From Rhizobiaceae bacterium (GTDB lineage Bacteria > Pseudomonadota > Alphaproteobacteria > Rhizobiales > Rhizobiaceae), in contig JAEPMJ010000003.1 in NCBI GenBank assembly GCA_017644005.1, positions 496,001 to 560,000 on the forward strand: a DNA stretch of 64,000 bases. The letters run 5' to 3'. Positions 1 through 10,348 of this stretch are shown piece after piece. A program made the position numbers and the translations under genes. Below the pieces are notes generated by a model, which ran no database searches, was not told the origin of the DNA, and saw only the letters and a program-made list of their open reading frames with translations. Each line of letters starts with the position of its first letter. Position 1 is the first letter of the stretch.

Positions 1-1319
1 ATCATGGCGCCCAGCAAGCGCGCGCGTTCGACAAATCGGGGGCCTGCCAGTTCGCGCAGCTCGGGGCTTACCATGTCTTCGTAGATGCCTTCGTAGCGAT
101 ACATGATGGTGAGCGCGATCAGCGCCCTGCCCGGGTGATCGATACCGATGAAGGATGCATGCGAGATGATGTTGAGCGACTGGGTGCCGCGATATTCGGG
201 ATGAGCGCGCCACCCAATGTCGGCCATCAGACACGCGGCCTTGCGGTAGCGCTCCTCGGCCGGCTCTTCGTCAATGCCAAAGGCGGCAAGCGTTTCCCCT
301 GTCCACTGAGCCAGTTCGCGCGCATGGGTGACCGAACGCGCGCGCAGCACCGCCAGTTCCTCGGCCGCCGAAATCAGCGGGTCGGCGGCGCGCCGCTGTT
401 CGTCCAGCAGCGAAAACAGATACCCCTCGCGCACGCCAAGCGCCGAGACGACGATCTTCGACGGCTTCATCGACTTGATGATCTCCTGCAGCACCGCCGC
501 GCCATAAGGCAGCAAGGCCCGGCGCATTTTGGAGATGCGGTTGATGCCCTTGATCTTGTCGATATCGCCGCGGGCAACGCGGGCCAGAAAAGCGGCCGAT
601 TTCTGAATATCGAACTCGTAATTGTGCATGACATGCAGCGGGTAGCCCGTCGCCAGCATGTGCAGGCGGGCAAGATTTCGCCAGGTACCGCCGACCGCGT
701 AGAAGACACGCCCCTCGCCGCCCTTCAGCAACTCCGCCCGCTTGAGTTCCTTGCGCGCGATGCGCGCAGCCTCAGTCGGCGAACCGCCGGCCGAATCCTG
801 CAGCCGCAGGCCGCCCAGCGGCAAGGTAATACCGTCGCCGATATCGTGGCCGTTCACATCCACAAGTTCGAGGCTGCCGCCACCGAGGTCGCCGGCAATG
901 CCGTCAGCGTTGTGAAAACCGCAGATGACGCCGAGCGCCGAGTAGTACGCTTCCTCGCGGCCGGTGAGCACCTGGATTTCCGTGCCGAGGATCTCCTCCA
1001 CGCGCTCGATGAAAGCGTGGCCGTTTTCGGCCTCGCGCGCGGCGGCGGTCGCGATAACATGAATGCCGTCGGAGCCCGCCTGTTCGGACAGGGCGCGAAA
1101 GCGACGGAACTCGTTAATGGCACGGGCCACGCCATCGGCATCGAGCTTGCCCGTGGTGACGATGTTGCGACCAAGGCCGGCCAGCATCTTTTCGTTGAAA
1201 AGGACGGTGGGCGAGCGCGCCACGCCTTCATAGACGACCAGGCGGATCGAGTTCGATCCGATGTCGATCACAGACAGCGGATTGCGATCCTGCAGTCTGC
1301 CCTGATTAAACGAATTCAT
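1..1319 (-). CDS. ppx: Exopolyphosphatase, Ppx/GppA family (partial, cut by left window edge)
   Basis: Cytoplasmic phosphatase that removes terminal phosphates from polyphosphate or pppGpp. The ATG at 1319 is followed by [16 protein letters not shown], the first phosphate-binding motif of the sugar-kinase/Hsp70 fold, and about 120 residues later by [11 protein letters not shown], the second such motif; [11 protein letters not shown] follows further on. About 439 codons are visible and the stop lies outside the window, which fits a family of roughly 500 residues. The start overlaps the ppk stop by 4 bases (ATGA), so the two genes are translationally coupled and ppx is second in the operon. Pairing of synthesis and breakdown enzymes is usual for this family. 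Ppx and GppA cannot be told apart by eye; the ppk neighbour favours Ppx. Confidence 0.93.
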   Translation of the reverse strand, partial: MNSFNQGRLQDRNPLSVIDIGSNSIRLVVYEGVARSPTVLFNEKMLAGLGRNIVTTGKLDADGVARAINEFRRFRALSEQAGSDGIHVIATAAAREAENGHAFIERVEEILGTEIQVLTGREEAYYSALGVICGFHNADGIAGDLGGGSLELVDVNGHDIGDGITLPLGGLRLQDSAGGSPTEAARIARKELKRAELLKGGEGRVFYAVGGTWRNLARLHMLATGYPLHVMHNYEFDIQKSAAFLARVARGDIDKIKGINRISKMRRALLPYGAAVLQEIIKSMKPSKIVVSALGVREGYLFSLLDEQRRAADPLISAAEELAVLRARSVTHARELAQWTGETLAAFGIDEEPAEERYRKAACLMADIGWRAHPEYRGTQSLNIISHASFIGIDHPGRALIALTIMYRYEGIYEDMVSPELRELAGPRFVERARLLGAM

Positions 1320-3526
1320 GACCGACGGGCCACGCCAGCTTTCTTCTCACGCCGGTAGCGCGCGATGCGCTTCGGCGCGTGAGATTTCAGCGCATCGCCT
1401 CGGCCGGAAAGGCTCGGATTGGTCATGAAATATTCCTGAGCGTTGAACGGCTCTTCACCCTCGTCCGGCGTCATGCGCCGCGACGTGCCATCCGGCAATA
1501 CTTCGAAACTCTGACGGTTGTCCATGATGTTGCCAAGCATGATCTGGCCCAGCACCTGCTCGTGCACAGTTGCGTTGGTGATCGGCACCAGCGTCTCTAC
1601 CCGGTGGTCAAGGTTTCGCGGCATCAGATCGGCGGACGAAAAATAGACTATGGCCTCGTCGGAGGGCAGACCAGCGCCATTGCCGAAACAGTAGATGCGG
1701 CTGTGTTCGAGAAAACGCCCGACGATGGACTTCACGCGGATATTGTCGGAAAGGCCGGGCACCTGCGGGCGCAAGCAGCAGATGCCGCGGACCACGAGAT
1801 CGACGCTCACCCCTGACCTGCTGGCATTGTACAGCGCATCGATGATCGCGGGATCGACCAGCGAGTTCATTTTCATCCAGATCTGCGCCGGACGGCCCGC
1901 CAAGGCATGGGCGATCTCGTCTTCGATATGCCCGATAATGCGTTGGCGGAGCGAAAACGGCGAAATGGCGATCTTCATCTCGTCCGCCGGCTCGGCATAG
2001 CCGGTTATGTAATTGAACACCTGCGCAACATCGCGGGCGATTTCCGGGCTGGTGGTGAAATAGGACAGGTCAGTGTAGATGCGTGCCGTTATGGGGTGAT
2101 AGTTGCCGGTGCCCAGATGCACATAGTTGCGCAGCCGCCCATCCTCCCGCCGCACGACAAGCGACATCTTGGCGTGGGTCTTGAGCTCCAGGAACCCGAA
2201 CACGACCTGCACACCGGCCCGCTCCAGATCACGTGCCCAGCGGATATTGGCCTCCTCATCGAAACGCGCCTTGAGTTCGACCAGCGCGGTGACCGATTTG
2301 CCCGCTTCCGCGGCGTCGATGAGCGCTCGCACGATGGGGCTGTCGTTGGAGGTGCGGTAGAGCGTTTGCTTGATGGCGACGACATCCGGATCCATCGCCG
2401 CCTGGCGCAGGAACTGAACAACGACGTCGAAAGATTCATAGGGGTGATGGACGACGATGTCCTTCTCGCGGATGGCGGCAAAACAGTCGCCGCCGTGGTC
2501 TCGGATACGCTCAGGAAAGCGGGGATTGTAGGGGGCGAATTTGAGGTCGTCTCGCGGCAGCGAAACAATGTCCGACAGCTGGTTGATGGCCAGCGGCCCA
2601 TTGAGGGTGGAAATGCGACTTGGCGCGATGCCTAACTGGCCGGAGACAAAATCCCGTAGCATCTCGGGCATTTCGCCGGAGAATTCGATGCGGATGACCT
2701 GGCCCCGGCGGCGCCTTTTCAGCGCAGATTCGAACAGGCGCACAAGGTCTTCCGCCTCCTCCTCGACCTCGATGTCGCTGTCGCGGATGATGCGGAACGC
2801 GCCGAGGCCGCCGACATCGTATCCCGGGAACAGCCGGTGGATATGCATGGAAATGACGTCTTCGAGCGCTACGAAGCGGACAGTGCCCTCCTGGTCGGGC
2901 AGGCGCACGTAACGCGCAAGCGAGACGGGCACACGCAGGAGCGCGGTCATTTCATCGCCGGAGCGCCGCTGCTTCAGTCTGAGCGCCAGCGAGAAACCGA
3001 GATTGGGGATGAACGGAAACGGATGCGCCGGGTCGATCGAGAGCGGCGTCATGACCGGGAAAATCGCCTCCTCGAAATGCCGTGCGAGCCAGTCGCGATC
3101 CGCACCGGTCAGCTGATCCGGACGTACGATGAGAATGCCCTCGATCGCCAGCATAGATGCCAGATTGGCGAGCGATTCATGCTGTTCGGCCTGCAACTGC
3201 TCGACCTCAAGCAGGATATTGTCGAGCTGCTCCTGCGGGGTGCGACCATCGTCGCTCCGAGTTGCGATCCCCTCACGCACCTGACCGGCAAGGCCGGCGA
3301 CGCGAACCATGAAGAACTCGTCGAGATTGGCGGCCGAAATCGTCAGGAAACGCAAGCGTTCCAGAAGCGGATGGTTGGGGTTCTGCGATTCGGCAAGCAC
3401 ACGCCGGTTGAACTGCAGCCAGGAGAACTCCCGATTGACGAAGCGATCAGGGCTCGGATCGCTGCCGCCAGGCAAGCCTTTCGAACCGTCCGCGAATTCG
3501 GACTTGACCGGCCTCAACTCGTTCAT
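1316..3526 (-). CDS. ppk: Polyphosphate kinase 1
   Basis: Reversibly polymerises the gamma-phosphate of ATP into polyphosphate at the inner face of the membrane. The 736-residue protein has the usual Ppk1 length. The N-terminal domain opens with [16 protein letters not shown] and [11 protein letters not shown]; the catalytic core carries [12 protein letters not shown] and, later, [12 protein letters not shown], the region of the autophosphorylated histidine. The frame stays open upstream to 4399, but the ATG at 3526 is preceded by TTTGGAGAGTGCA, a well-spaced Shine-Dalgarno site, and homology to the family starts just after it. ppk is the first gene of a ppk-ppx operon. A possible Pho box lies about 80 bases upstream. 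Confidence 0.96.
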   Translation of the reverse strand: MNELRPVKSEFADGSKGLPGGSDPSPDRFVNREFSWLQFNRRVLAESQNPNHPLLERLRFLTISAANLDEFFMVRVAGLAGQVREGIATRSDDGRTPQEQLDNILLEVEQLQAEQHESLANLASMLAIEGILIVRPDQLTGADRDWLARHFEEAIFPVMTPLSIDPAHPFPFIPNLGFSLALRLKQRRSGDEMTALLRVPVSLARYVRLPDQEGTVRFVALEDVISMHIHRLFPGYDVGGLGAFRIIRDSDIEVEEEAEDLVRLFESALKRRRRGQVIRIEFSGEMPEMLRDFVSGQLGIAPSRISTLNGPLAINQLSDIVSLPRDDLKFAPYNPRFPERIRDHGGDCFAAIREKDIVVHHPYESFDVVVQFLRQAAMDPDVVAIKQTLYRTSNDSPIVRALIDAAEAGKSVTALVELKARFDEEANIRWARDLERAGVQVVFGFLELKTHAKMSLVVRREDGRLRNYVHLGTGNYHPITARIYTDLSYFTTSPEIARDVAQVFNYITGYAEPADEMKIAISPFSLRQRIIGHIEDEIAHALAGRPAQIWMKMNSLVDPAIIDALYNASRSGVSVDLVVRGICCLRPQVPGLSDNIRVKSIVGRFLEHSRIYCFGNGAGLPSDEAIVYFSSADLMPRNLDHRVETLVPITNATVHEQVLGQIMLGNIMDNRQSFEVLPDGTSRRMTPDEGEEPFNAQEYFMTNPSLSGRGDALKSHAPKRIARYRREKKAGVARRS

Positions 3527-3606
3527 TGCACTCTCCAAATGCCGGCGCATCCCGTCGCCGTATCGCATCATATTAGTTCGATCAGCGCGCCGGTGCATCA
3601 CAAGCC

Positions 3607-3624
3607 CCGACAGTTTCTTAACAG
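3607..3624 (-). promoter_or_regulatory. Possible Pho box upstream of ppk
   Basis: On the minus strand the sequence reads CTGTTAA GAAA CTGTCGG, two 7-base units at an 11-base period. This resembles the PhoB box (CTGTCAT repeats separated by 4 bases). A -10-like TAATAT follows at 3570-3575. The second unit matches the consensus only in CTGTC and the distance to the -10 is larger than in classic Pho promoters, so this is tentative. PhoB control of ppk is known in other proteobacteria. Confidence 0.3.
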
Positions 3625-3656
3625 CTCGCTTGCATTGAATTGCCAGATGTTTCAAA

Positions 3657-3670
3657 CCGATTGCAATCGG
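3657..3670. promoter_or_regulatory. Perfect 14-bp palindrome upstream of the zinc-finger gene
   Basis: CCGATTGCAATCGG is a perfect dyad in the 183-base divergent space between ppk and the zinc-finger gene, 40 bases before the ATG at 3710. Its size and symmetry suit a dimeric DNA-binding protein. The regulator is unknown. It could also act as a short RNA hairpin. Confidence 0.35.
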
Positions 3671-3709
3671 CCCGCCACGGGCGGCCGATCCGTCTTCTGG
3701 GAGTACATC

Positions 3710-3955
3710 ATGGCAAGCCACCACATTCCGCATTTCCAGAACGATGCGGGCCACCACAAGGTGGAAATCGGCGTCAAGGAATTCAAATGCGTCGGCGCCA
3801 ACCCGCCCTTCGACCATCCGCATGTGTTCCTCGACATGGGAGACGAGAATGAAATCGTCTGCCCTTACTGCTCCACGCTCTATGCCTACAACGGCAAGCT
3901 GCATGGCGAAGAGACAATTCCTGCCGGCTGCGCCTACGCAAGCAAGGCCGCCTGA
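3710..3955 (+). CDS. Zinc-finger (zf-CHCC) protein, NDUFS6-like complex I accessory protein
   Basis: Small 81-residue protein of the zf-CHCC family, the bacterial counterpart of the mitochondrial complex I subunit NDUFS6. The four expected zinc ligands are visible in order: Cys in [14 protein letters not shown], a His in the same stretch, and the CPYC pair in [14 protein letters not shown]. The start is the ATG at 3710, where family homology begins ([12 protein letters not shown]); the same frame is open far upstream but only as a shadow of ppk. It sits alone between ppk and an FAD monooxygenase, away from any nuo operon. It probably acts in assembly or stability of NADH:quinone oxidoreductase at the inner membrane. 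Confidence 0.9.
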   Translation: MASHHIPHFQNDAGHHKVEIGVKEFKCVGANPPFDHPHVFLDMGDENEIVCPYCSTLYAYNGKLHGEETIPAGCAYASKAA

Positions 3956-3976
3956 CGGCGCGGGCGCTGTAGCCTG

Positions 3977-5227
3977 ATGGATGCCCGGCGCTCGCGGCAG
4001 GTCGTCATAGCCGGCGCCGGTATTGCCGGTCTGACGGCGGCAATCGCATTTGCAAAAAACGGCTTTTCCGTTCAGCTCTTCGAACAGGCGCCGCAGCTCC
4101 AGGATGCCGGCTCCGGCATCCAGCTTTCGCCCAACGCAACACGGGTTCTTGCCCATCTCGGAGTTCTGGAACATCTGATCCCGAGTGCGGTGGAGCCACG
4201 CGCGGTGGTTGTGCGCGAAGCGCGGAAATTGCGGCGGCTGGCGGAAGTGCCGCTCGGAAGCCGGGCGGAAGACCGCTGGGGTGCGCCCTACCTTGTTGCG
4301 CACCGGGCCGACCTGCAGACGGCGCTTCTGACCCGCGCCAAGCGCGAACCGGATATAAGGCTGGTGACTGGCGCCCGGCTGGCGGATGCGGCGTTTCATC
4401 CACGCGGGGTGACCGTTTCAATCGACGTTGCGGGCGATGTGAAAGAAGCCGCCTGCCTGCTTCTGGTGGGAGCTGACGGCGTTGGCTCCACGGTACGCAA
4501 TCTCGGCACACGCAATGCCCCCCCGAACTACAGCGGCTTTTCGGCCTGGCGCAGCACCGTGCGCGCCAACGGGCCGCTCGGCCAGTCGCTGCTGGAAGCG
4601 ATGCCGGCCGACTGCGTGACTGTCTACGCGCACAAGCGTTTCCACCTTGTTGCCTATCCGATCCGCGGCGGTACGGCCGTCAATCTCGTCGTGATCGTGG
4701 ATGCCAAACACGCGGCCGCACGCCCCGGCGAAACCGGCGATGAGGATGTTCTGGCCAAGCTGATGCGCGGAACGGCGGCACCGCTGGCGACACTGGCGCG
4801 CGAGGCAGCGCCCTGGAGCCTGTGGCCGATCCGCGAGGTGCCGCCGGATCATCCATGGACCGGCGGGGCGAGCGTGGCGCTGATCGGCGACGCCGCGCAC
4901 GCGCTGACGCCCTTTGCGGCGCAGGGCGCGGCTATGGCGATGGAAGACGCGATCATGCTTGCCAATCTGGTGGCGGCGATGCCCGACGATATCGCCGGTG
5001 CGCTTGCACGCTACGAAGCAGTCAGGCGGCCGCGCATCAAACGCGTGGAAGCGCGCGGGCGCTTCAACCATTTCGCCTGGCACGCGTCGGGGCCGATCGC
5101 GCTGATGCGCAACATTGTGCTGAAGGCACGGACGGGGCGGCAGCTCGCGGCGGAACTCGACTGGCTTTACGGCTTCGATGCCTGCGAGTCGCCGCAGGTC
5201 GAAACCAAGGCCGCAGCACCCGCCTGA
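3977..5227 (+). CDS. FAD-dependent monooxygenase (salicylate/3-hydroxybenzoate hydroxylase type)
   Basis: Flavoprotein aromatic hydroxylase of the PHBH/UbiH fold, 416 residues. The N-terminal Rossmann motif is [18 protein letters not shown]; the middle FAD/NADPH motif is [13 protein letters not shown]; the C-terminal FAD ribityl-binding motif is [18 protein letters not shown]. These three motifs, in the right order and spacing, define group A flavin monooxygenases. The N-terminal stretch [17 protein letters not shown] is typical of the salicylate 1-monooxygenase-like subgroup. The substrate cannot be told from sequence. The gene starts 22 bases after the zinc-finger gene and ends before a strong hairpin facing the aap operon. 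No convincing Shine-Dalgarno precedes the ATG. Confidence 0.88.
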   Translation: MDARRSRQVVIAGAGIAGLTAAIAFAKNGFSVQLFEQAPQLQDAGSGIQLSPNATRVLAHLGVLEHLIPSAVEPRAVVVREARKLRRLAEVPLGSRAEDRWGAPYLVAHRADLQTALLTRAKREPDIRLVTGARLADAAFHPRGVTVSIDVAGDVKEAACLLLVGADGVGSTVRNLGTRNAPPNYSGFSAWRSTVRANGPLGQSLLEAMPADCVTVYAHKRFHLVAYPIRGGTAVNLVVIVDAKHAAARPGETGDEDVLAKLMRGTAAPLATLAREAAPWSLWPIREVPPDHPWTGGASVALIGDAAHALTPFAAQGAAMAMEDAIMLANLVAAMPDDIAGALARYEAVRRPRIKRVEARGRFNHFAWHASGPIALMRNIVLKARTGRQLAAELDWLYGFDACESPQVETKAAAPA

Positions 5228-5250
5228 CACCGCACACCCGGGCAACGAAA

Positions 5251-5272
5251 AACCGGCGCCGAGGCGCCGGTT
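5251..5272 (-). terminator. Rho-independent terminator of the aapJQMP operon
   Basis: Perfect 9-bp stem AACCGGCGC / GCGCCGGTT with a 4-base loop, lying between the converging FAD monooxygenase and aapP. On the minus strand the stem runs into TTTTTC, a U-tract, so it terminates the aap transcript. On the plus strand the tail is short, so termination there would be weaker. Confidence 0.8.
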
Positions 5273-5299
5273 CGTATCCGCGTGAACCAGATGGCCCGA

Positions 5300-6103
5300 T
5301 CAGTGCAGGATCTGGCTGAGGAAGAGCTTGGTGCGCTCGTGCTGTGGGTTGTCGAAAAATTCGGCAGGCGTGTTCTGCTCGACGATCTGACCCTGATCCA
5401 TAAAGATCACCCGGTTGGCGACCTGGCGCGCGAAGCCCATCTCGTGCGTGACGCAAATCATGGTCATGCCCTCTTCGGCGAGGCCGACCATTGTTTCCAG
5501 CACTTCCTTGATCATCTCGGGATCCAGCGCCGAGGTCGGCTCGTCGAACAGCATGATGCGCGGGTTCATGCACAGCGAGCGGGCAATCGCCACGCGCTGC
5601 TGCTGGCCGCCGGAAAGCTGGCCAGGATATTTGTTGGCCTGCTCCGGGATCTTGACCCGCTCCAGGAAGTGCATCGCCGTCGCCTCGGCTTCCTTCTTCG
5701 GCGTCTTGCGGACCCAGATCGGCGCCAGCGTGCAGTTTTCCAGGATGGTCAGATGGGGGAACAGGTTGAAATGCTGGAACACCATGCCGACCTCACGGCG
5801 CACCTCGTCGATCTTCTTCAGATCATTGGTAAGCTCGATGCCATCGACGACAATGGTCCCCTTCTGATGTTCCTCGAGTCGGTTGATACAGCGGATCATG
5901 GTGGATTTGCCCGAACCGGAGGGACCGCAGACCACGATGCGCTCGCCGCGCATGACCTTGAGGTTGATGTCCTTCAGAACGTGGAAGTCACCATACCATT
6001 TGTGCATGTCGGTGATTTCGATCGCGACATCCGTGTCGGATATCTGCATCCGCGAACGATCGACTGAAATGTCGTCGGCACGAACAGCGTTTTCACTTGT
6101 CAT
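5300..6103 (-). CDS. aapP: General L-amino acid ABC transporter, ATP-binding protein AapP
   Basis: 267-residue ATPase of the polar amino-acid uptake family. Walker A is [10 protein letters not shown], the Q-loop region is [17 protein letters not shown], the signature is [15 protein letters not shown], Walker B is [15 protein letters not shown] and the switch His is in CVTHEMGFA. It is the last gene of a four-gene minus-strand operon (binding protein, two permeases, ATPase) in the aapJQMP order known from rhizobia. The space to aapM is 47 bases. It energises uptake of a broad range of L-amino acids across the inner membrane. Confidence 0.95.
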   Translation of the reverse strand: MTSENAVRADDISVDRSRMQISDTDVAIEITDMHKWYGDFHVLKDINLKVMRGERIVVCGPSGSGKSTMIRCINRLEEHQKGTIVVDGIELTNDLKKIDEVRREVGMVFQHFNLFPHLTILENCTLAPIWVRKTPKKEAEATAMHFLERVKIPEQANKYPGQLSGGQQQRVAIARSLCMNPRIMLFDEPTSALDPEMIKEVLETMVGLAEEGMTMICVTHEMGFARQVANRVIFMDQGQIVEQNTPAEFFDNPQHERTKLFLSQILH

Positions 6104-6150
6104 TTGGCGGTTCCCCTATCTGATCCGCAATTGCCCGCTTCGGGCACTTA

Positions 6151-7638
6151 TTATCGGTGACCGGTGTCCAGCCGCCGCTCCATGAAGATCGAATATCGCG
6201 ACATGCCGAAGCAGAACACGAAATAGACGAAAGCGGCGAACAGGTAAGCCGACAGCGCCTGCACCGGCGTTGCCCAAGTCGGGTCGGTGAATGACGACTG
6301 AATCTGGCCCAGGAAATCGAACAGGCCGATTATGAGCACCAGCGTGGTGTCCTTGAAGAGGCCAATGAAGGTGTTGACGATACCCGGAATGACCAGCTTC
6401 AGCGCCTGCGGCATGACGATCATGCGCATCATCTGGTTGTAGTTGAGACCAAGCGCCATCGCGCCTTCGAACTGGCCTTTCGGAATGGCCTGCAGACCGC
6501 CGCGCACAACTTCCGCCATATAGGCGGAGGCAAACATGGCCACGCCCACCAGCGCCCGCAGCAACTTGTCGAAGGTCACGCCTTCCGGCAGGAAAAGCGG
6601 CAGCATCACCGACGACATGAACAGCACGGTGATCAGCGGCACGCCGCGCCAGAATTCGATGAAGACCACCGAGAAGAAACGCACGATCGGCATGTGTGAG
6701 CGTCGCCCGAGTGCCAGCACGATGCCGATCGGCAGGGAGACGGCGATGCCGGTGACCGCGATCACCATGGTAACCAGCAGCCCGCCCCAGCGGTCGGTCG
6801 GAACATGTTCGAGGCCGAAATCCACCGCGAAGATGGCCATGATGATGGCGATGCCGACCATGAAGATGGCGGCCCCGCGCATGCCGGGCATCGGATCCTT
6901 GTCCGAGGCCCGGGCGATCGCGTAGGCGATACCCACCACGATGGCCGAGAGTATCAGGTAGTCGACCCAGAACTTCACCATGCCGGGTTCGAACAGGAAG
7001 CCGGTCGGCATGAAGCCGTTGAGCTCGAAATGGCCGCCGGTCAGCAGCACAAGTGCGACGACCGGGAATACGACGCTGATGAAGATGATGTTTTCACGCT
7101 TGAACGGCGCGGAAGGGATGAGCAGCGGGATGAGGGCGCCAAAGAACAGCAACCCGACGATATCGACACGCCAAAGCTCCTCATCCGGATAACGGCCGTA
7201 GATGAACTGTTCTCCATATACCCCGACATATGCCCAGCATGCGCCGAACCAGCCATTGGGCTGGACGCCGCCCTGTTGCTCGGTGGCACAGGCGGTACGG
7301 TCGGTACCCGACCAGACTGCATCGACGAATGCGAACTGCACCAGCGGCGGTACGATCACGTAGATCACATAGAGCGCAAGAAGCGTGAGCACCGTGTTGG
7401 GAATGCTCGAGAACAGGTTCTCGCGTATCCAGGCGACCGGGCCAGAGGCCAACGCGGGCGGTGCCTCCGAACTCGCCATTTCAGTGCGAACATAGGCGAC
7501 ATTGCCGCCGTGCGGCACCGGAGCCAGCGAGTCTGCCGTGTGTGGATAGGCGACCGGCGTGCCTTCAGGCGCAGCGACATCGGCCGCCTTGCCTTTGACA
7601 CCAGGTACGGACTTCGTGGTTTTGGTTTCTTTTGCCAT
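6151..7638 (-). CDS. aapM: General L-amino acid ABC transporter permease AapM
   Basis: Inner-membrane permease of the HisM/GlnP type, 495 residues. The C-terminal half carries the canonical permease loop [21 protein letters not shown] (the EAA motif that docks onto AapP) and the membrane segments around it. The N-terminal half has an Ala/Pro-rich cytoplasmic tail, a first membrane span at about residues 95-120, and a block of extra hydrophobic segments before the conserved permease core. This makes it longer than the roughly 380-400 residues I expect for AapM. The start ATG at 7638 lies 1 base after the aapQ stop, so translation is coupled. Confidence 0.93.
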   Translation of the reverse strand: MAKETKTTKSVPGVKGKAADVAAPEGTPVAYPHTADSLAPVPHGGNVAYVRTEMASSEAPPALASGPVAWIRENLFSSIPNTVLTLLALYVIYVIVPPLVQFAFVDAVWSGTDRTACATEQQGGVQPNGWFGACWAYVGVYGEQFIYGRYPDEELWRVDIVGLLFFGALIPLLIPSAPFKRENIIFISVVFPVVALVLLTGGHFELNGFMPTGFLFEPGMVKFWVDYLILSAIVVGIAYAIARASDKDPMPGMRGAAIFMVGIAIIMAIFAVDFGLEHVPTDRWGGLLVTMVIAVTGIAVSLPIGIVLALGRRSHMPIVRFFSVVFIEFWRGVPLITVLFMSSVMLPLFLPEGVTFDKLLRALVGVAMFASAYMAEVVRGGLQAIPKGQFEGAMALGLNYNQMMRMIVMPQALKLVIPGIVNTFIGLFKDTTLVLIIGLFDFLGQIQSSFTDPTWATPVQALSAYLFAAFVYFVFCFGMSRYSIFMERRLDTGHR

Positions 7639-7639
7639 G

Positions 7640-8830
7640 TCAGCGCTCCACCAGCGCCATCTTGGCGTTGTACCAGTTCATGAATGCCGAGATCAGCAGC
7701 GACAGAGCCAGATAGGTCAGCATTGTCATCATCAGGATCTCCACGGCCTGGCCGGTCTGATTAAGCGCCGTGCCCGCGAAGACCGAAACAAGGTCCGGAT
7801 AGGCAATGGCGACCGCCAGCGACGAGTTCTTCGTCAGATTGAGATACTGGCTCGTGAGCGGCGGTATGATGATCCGCAGCGCCTGCGGGACGATTACCAG
7901 TCGCAGCGTGGGACCGTTGCGGAGCCCAAGCGCATGCGAGGCTTCAGTCTGACCCTTGTTGACACCGAGAATGCCGGCACGGACGATTTCGGCGATAAAG
8001 GCGCCGGTATAGAAGGACAACGCCAGCAACAGGCCGATGAACTCGGGGTAGATGCGCGCGCCGCCGCGCGGGCCGAAATTGCCCTGCTCCGGATACTCGA
8101 AGGAAAGCGGCATACCGGCGATGAAGTAGGCGATCAGCGGTAGCCCGATGAAGAGACCGACAGAAGTCCAGAAAACGGGGAATATCTCACCCGTCTGCTC
8201 CTGGCGTTTGCGAGCCCAGCGGGCAATGACGAAGATGGCGACAATCGCAATGACCAAGGCGCCGAGCACGAGGTTGATGCCGTCGCCATAAATGGGCTTG
8301 GGTGCATACCAGCCGGATATATTGAGCTGACCGAGAAACCCCATGTCGAGCGAATCCCGGCGGCCGGGAAGCAGCCGCAAAACGGCAAAATACCAGACGA
8401 AAATCTGCAGCAGCAGCGGAATATTGCGCAACGTCTCAATGTAGACGGTGGCAATACCGGAAACGACCCAGTTCTGCGAAAGACGGGCAATGCCGACAAC
8501 AAATCCAAGGATCGTCGCAATCACGACACCGACGATCGAAACAATCAGCGTGTTGATCAGCCCGACAAAGAACACACGACCGAAGGTCGAGGTGGCCTGG
8601 TCATAATCGAGCAGAGACTGACTGATTGCGAAGCCCGCATTGCGGTTCAGGAAGCCAAAACCCGAGGCGATGTTGGCGGCCTGCAGGTTTGCGAACATGT
8701 TCTGGATGCCGACATATGTCAGCCAGACCAGAACAACCAGCAGCAGGATCTGAACGATCCACGCGCGAATCTTCGGGTCGTTGAGCAACGCAACCCTTGG
8801 CGCCGATTCCCCGGCGGTAGTGACGGCCAT
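7640..8830 (-). CDS. aapQ: General L-amino acid ABC transporter permease AapQ
   Basis: 396-residue permease with several hydrophobic spans and the EAA-type loop [21 protein letters not shown] near the C-terminus. The N-terminal region [20 protein letters not shown] is typical of AapQ. The frame is open to 9001, but the ATG at 8830 has GAGGGGAA at good distance and matches the family start (MAVTTAGES), so it was chosen. It pairs with AapM to form the transmembrane channel. It lies 128 bases downstream of aapJ; that space contains a hairpin that may let the binding protein be made in excess. Confidence 0.94.
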   Translation of the reverse strand: MAVTTAGESAPRVALLNDPKIRAWIVQILLLVVLVWLTYVGIQNMFANLQAANIASGFGFLNRNAGFAISQSLLDYDQATSTFGRVFFVGLINTLIVSIVGVVIATILGFVVGIARLSQNWVVSGIATVYIETLRNIPLLLQIFVWYFAVLRLLPGRRDSLDMGFLGQLNISGWYAPKPIYGDGINLVLGALVIAIVAIFVIARWARKRQEQTGEIFPVFWTSVGLFIGLPLIAYFIAGMPLSFEYPEQGNFGPRGGARIYPEFIGLLLALSFYTGAFIAEIVRAGILGVNKGQTEASHALGLRNGPTLRLVIVPQALRIIIPPLTSQYLNLTKNSSLAVAIAYPDLVSVFAGTALNQTGQAVEILMMTMLTYLALSLLISAFMNWYNAKMALVER

Positions 8831-8916
8831 GTGTGTTCCCCTCGTTCGCGCCAATTGATTTTGTTGGGCGACCGGTGACCGGCCGCCGATGTTGGGCGCG
8901 ACGTATTCCCTGGTGC

Positions 8917-8942
8917 GGGCTGCCCGGTTTCCCGGACAGCCC
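8917..8942 (-). terminator. Intercistronic hairpin between aapJ and aapQ
   Basis: An 11-bp imperfect stem (GGGCTGCCCGG with one wobble pair opposite CCGGACAGCCC, 4-base loop) follows the aapJ stop by 16 bases. No U-tract follows on the minus strand, so a partial terminator or 3'-end stabiliser of aapJ mRNA is more likely than a full terminator. Such elements are common after binding-protein genes. Confidence 0.45.
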
Positions 8943-8958
8943 CTTTTCCAGCTAATCC

Positions 8959-9975
8959 TTAGCGGATCGGCGGAGCGTACTGCAGGCCACCATTGGACCA
9001 CAGTGCGTTCTGGCCGCGGGCGATCTTCAGCGGCGTGTCGGGGCCGACGTTGCGCGCAAACGCTTCGCCGTAGTTGCCGACATGCTTGATGACGCGGTAG
9101 CCCCAGTCGTTGTCGAGGCCGATCGCGGTGCCGAACTCACCTTCGGTGCCCAGCAGACGCTTGATGTTCGGGTTGTCGGAACCCTTCATCTCGTCGACAT
9201 TGCCCTGGGTGACGCCGGATTCCTCAGCCTCAACCATGGCGAAGTGCACCCACTTGATGATGTTCTGCCACTGATCGTCGCCCTGGCGGACTGCCGGACC
9301 AAGCGGCTCCTTGGAGATGACCTCCGGAAGCACCTTGTGCTCGTCGGGGTTGGTCAGCTTCAGGCGCTGCGCGTAAATGCCCGACTGGTCGGTCGTGTAG
9401 ACGTCGCAGCGGCCGGCGTCATAAGCGGCGACAACCTCGTCGGCCTTCTCGAAGGCGACCAGTTCGTAGTCCATGTTGTTGGCACGGAAATAGTCCGCCA
9501 CGTTGAGCTCGGTGGTGGTGCCGGTGTTGGTGCAGATCGCGGCGCCGGAAAGCTGCAATGCGGACGAGATGCCCATGGACGAACGGACCATGAAGCCCTG
9601 ACCGTCGTAGTAGTTGACGACCGAGAAGTTCAGGCCGAGCTGCGTGTCACGGCTCATCGTCCAGGTCGTGTTGCGCGAAAGCAGGTCCACTTCGCCCGAC
9701 TGCAGCGCGGTGAAACGCTCCTTGGCAGACAGCGGCACGTATTCGACCTTCGACGCATCGTCGAAGATCGCGGCTGCTACCGCCTTGCACAGATCAACAT
9801 CCAGACCGGACCAATTGCCGTCCGAATCGGGGTTGGAGAAGCCCGGGAGACCCTGACTCACACCACATTTGAGCGCGTCGCGGCTCTTCACGTCGTCCAG
9901 CGTGGCCGCCGAAGCAGCGCCCGCCGACAAGGCGAGAACCGATACGCCCACAAGACCCTTCAAAATACTCTTCAT
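8959..9975 (-). CDS. aapJ: General L-amino acid ABC transporter, periplasmic binding protein AapJ
   Basis: Solute-binding protein of family 3, 338 residues with a Sec signal peptide (MKSILKGLVGVSVLALSAGA, cleavage near ASA-ATL). The mature part shows the expected LKCGVSQGLPGFS and GLDVDLCKAVAAAI motifs, followed by WTMSRDTQLGLNF, typical of the AapJ/BztA subgroup. An ATG at 9975 was chosen because it gives the signal peptide and has AAAGGTG about 10 bases upstream; the open frame runs further to 10071. It is the promoter-proximal gene of aapJQMP and captures amino acids in the periplasm for the AapQM channel. Confidence 0.95.
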   Translation of the reverse strand: MKSILKGLVGVSVLALSAGAASAATLDDVKSRDALKCGVSQGLPGFSNPDSDGNWSGLDVDLCKAVAAAIFDDASKVEYVPLSAKERFTALQSGEVDLLSRNTTWTMSRDTQLGLNFSVVNYYDGQGFMVRSSMGISSALQLSGAAICTNTGTTTELNVADYFRANNMDYELVAFEKADEVVAAYDAGRCDVYTTDQSGIYAQRLKLTNPDEHKVLPEVISKEPLGPAVRQGDDQWQNIIKWVHFAMVEAEESGVTQGNVDEMKGSDNPNIKRLLGTEGEFGTAIGLDNDWGYRVIKHVGNYGEAFARNVGPDTPLKIARGQNALWSNGGLQYAPPIR

Positions 9976-10348
9976 AGCCCAAGCACCTTTTCTGATTTTC
10001 TCTAAGGGCATTAACCCCTCTTTACGCAGGGAGGCCGATACAAACCTCGCGGTGCGACCTGTGCACAGCAAAACCTTGCCTCACAACCTCCCGATACGGA
10101 TGGCCATCGAATGCGATAAATATTCGTGGGTCAAGTGGTGTTAGGAAATTGGCACTTGTCGAAACCCCAGAAATGCAAAACGAATCCTCTATTTACCGAA
10201 AAGCGGGTCGGATCGTTCGATTGCAGCTCCGAACCGAGCCTTCGGCGCAGCGCATCCGTGCGCCGGACAGACCAGCTGCGGCGGGTGGTTGCACTTACCC
10301 CGTGGCGAGCATAATGGTCCGCAACCCCACAGCTTGCAGGAAGAATTC
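9976..10348. other. Divergent control region between aapJ and metC (373 bases)
   Basis: No convincing gene was found here. On the minus strand TTGACC (10129-10134) with TTCGAT 17 bases on (10106-10111) is a weak aapJ promoter candidate; the -10 is poor. On the plus strand a metC promoter candidate is given separately. I looked for a SAM-II-type leader before metC and saw none. Confidence 0.4.
10289..10315 (+). promoter_or_regulatory. Candidate metC promoter
   Basis: TTGCAC at 10289-10294 and CATAAT at 10310-10315, spaced by 15 bases, 33 bases before the metC ATG. The -10 is reasonable and the spacer is short, so this is tentative. Confidence 0.35.

Noticed and set aside
10150..10348. Possible SAM-II riboswitch before metC
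   Set aside because: No conserved SAM-II core or pseudoknot segments were seen; only a weak promoter candidate.
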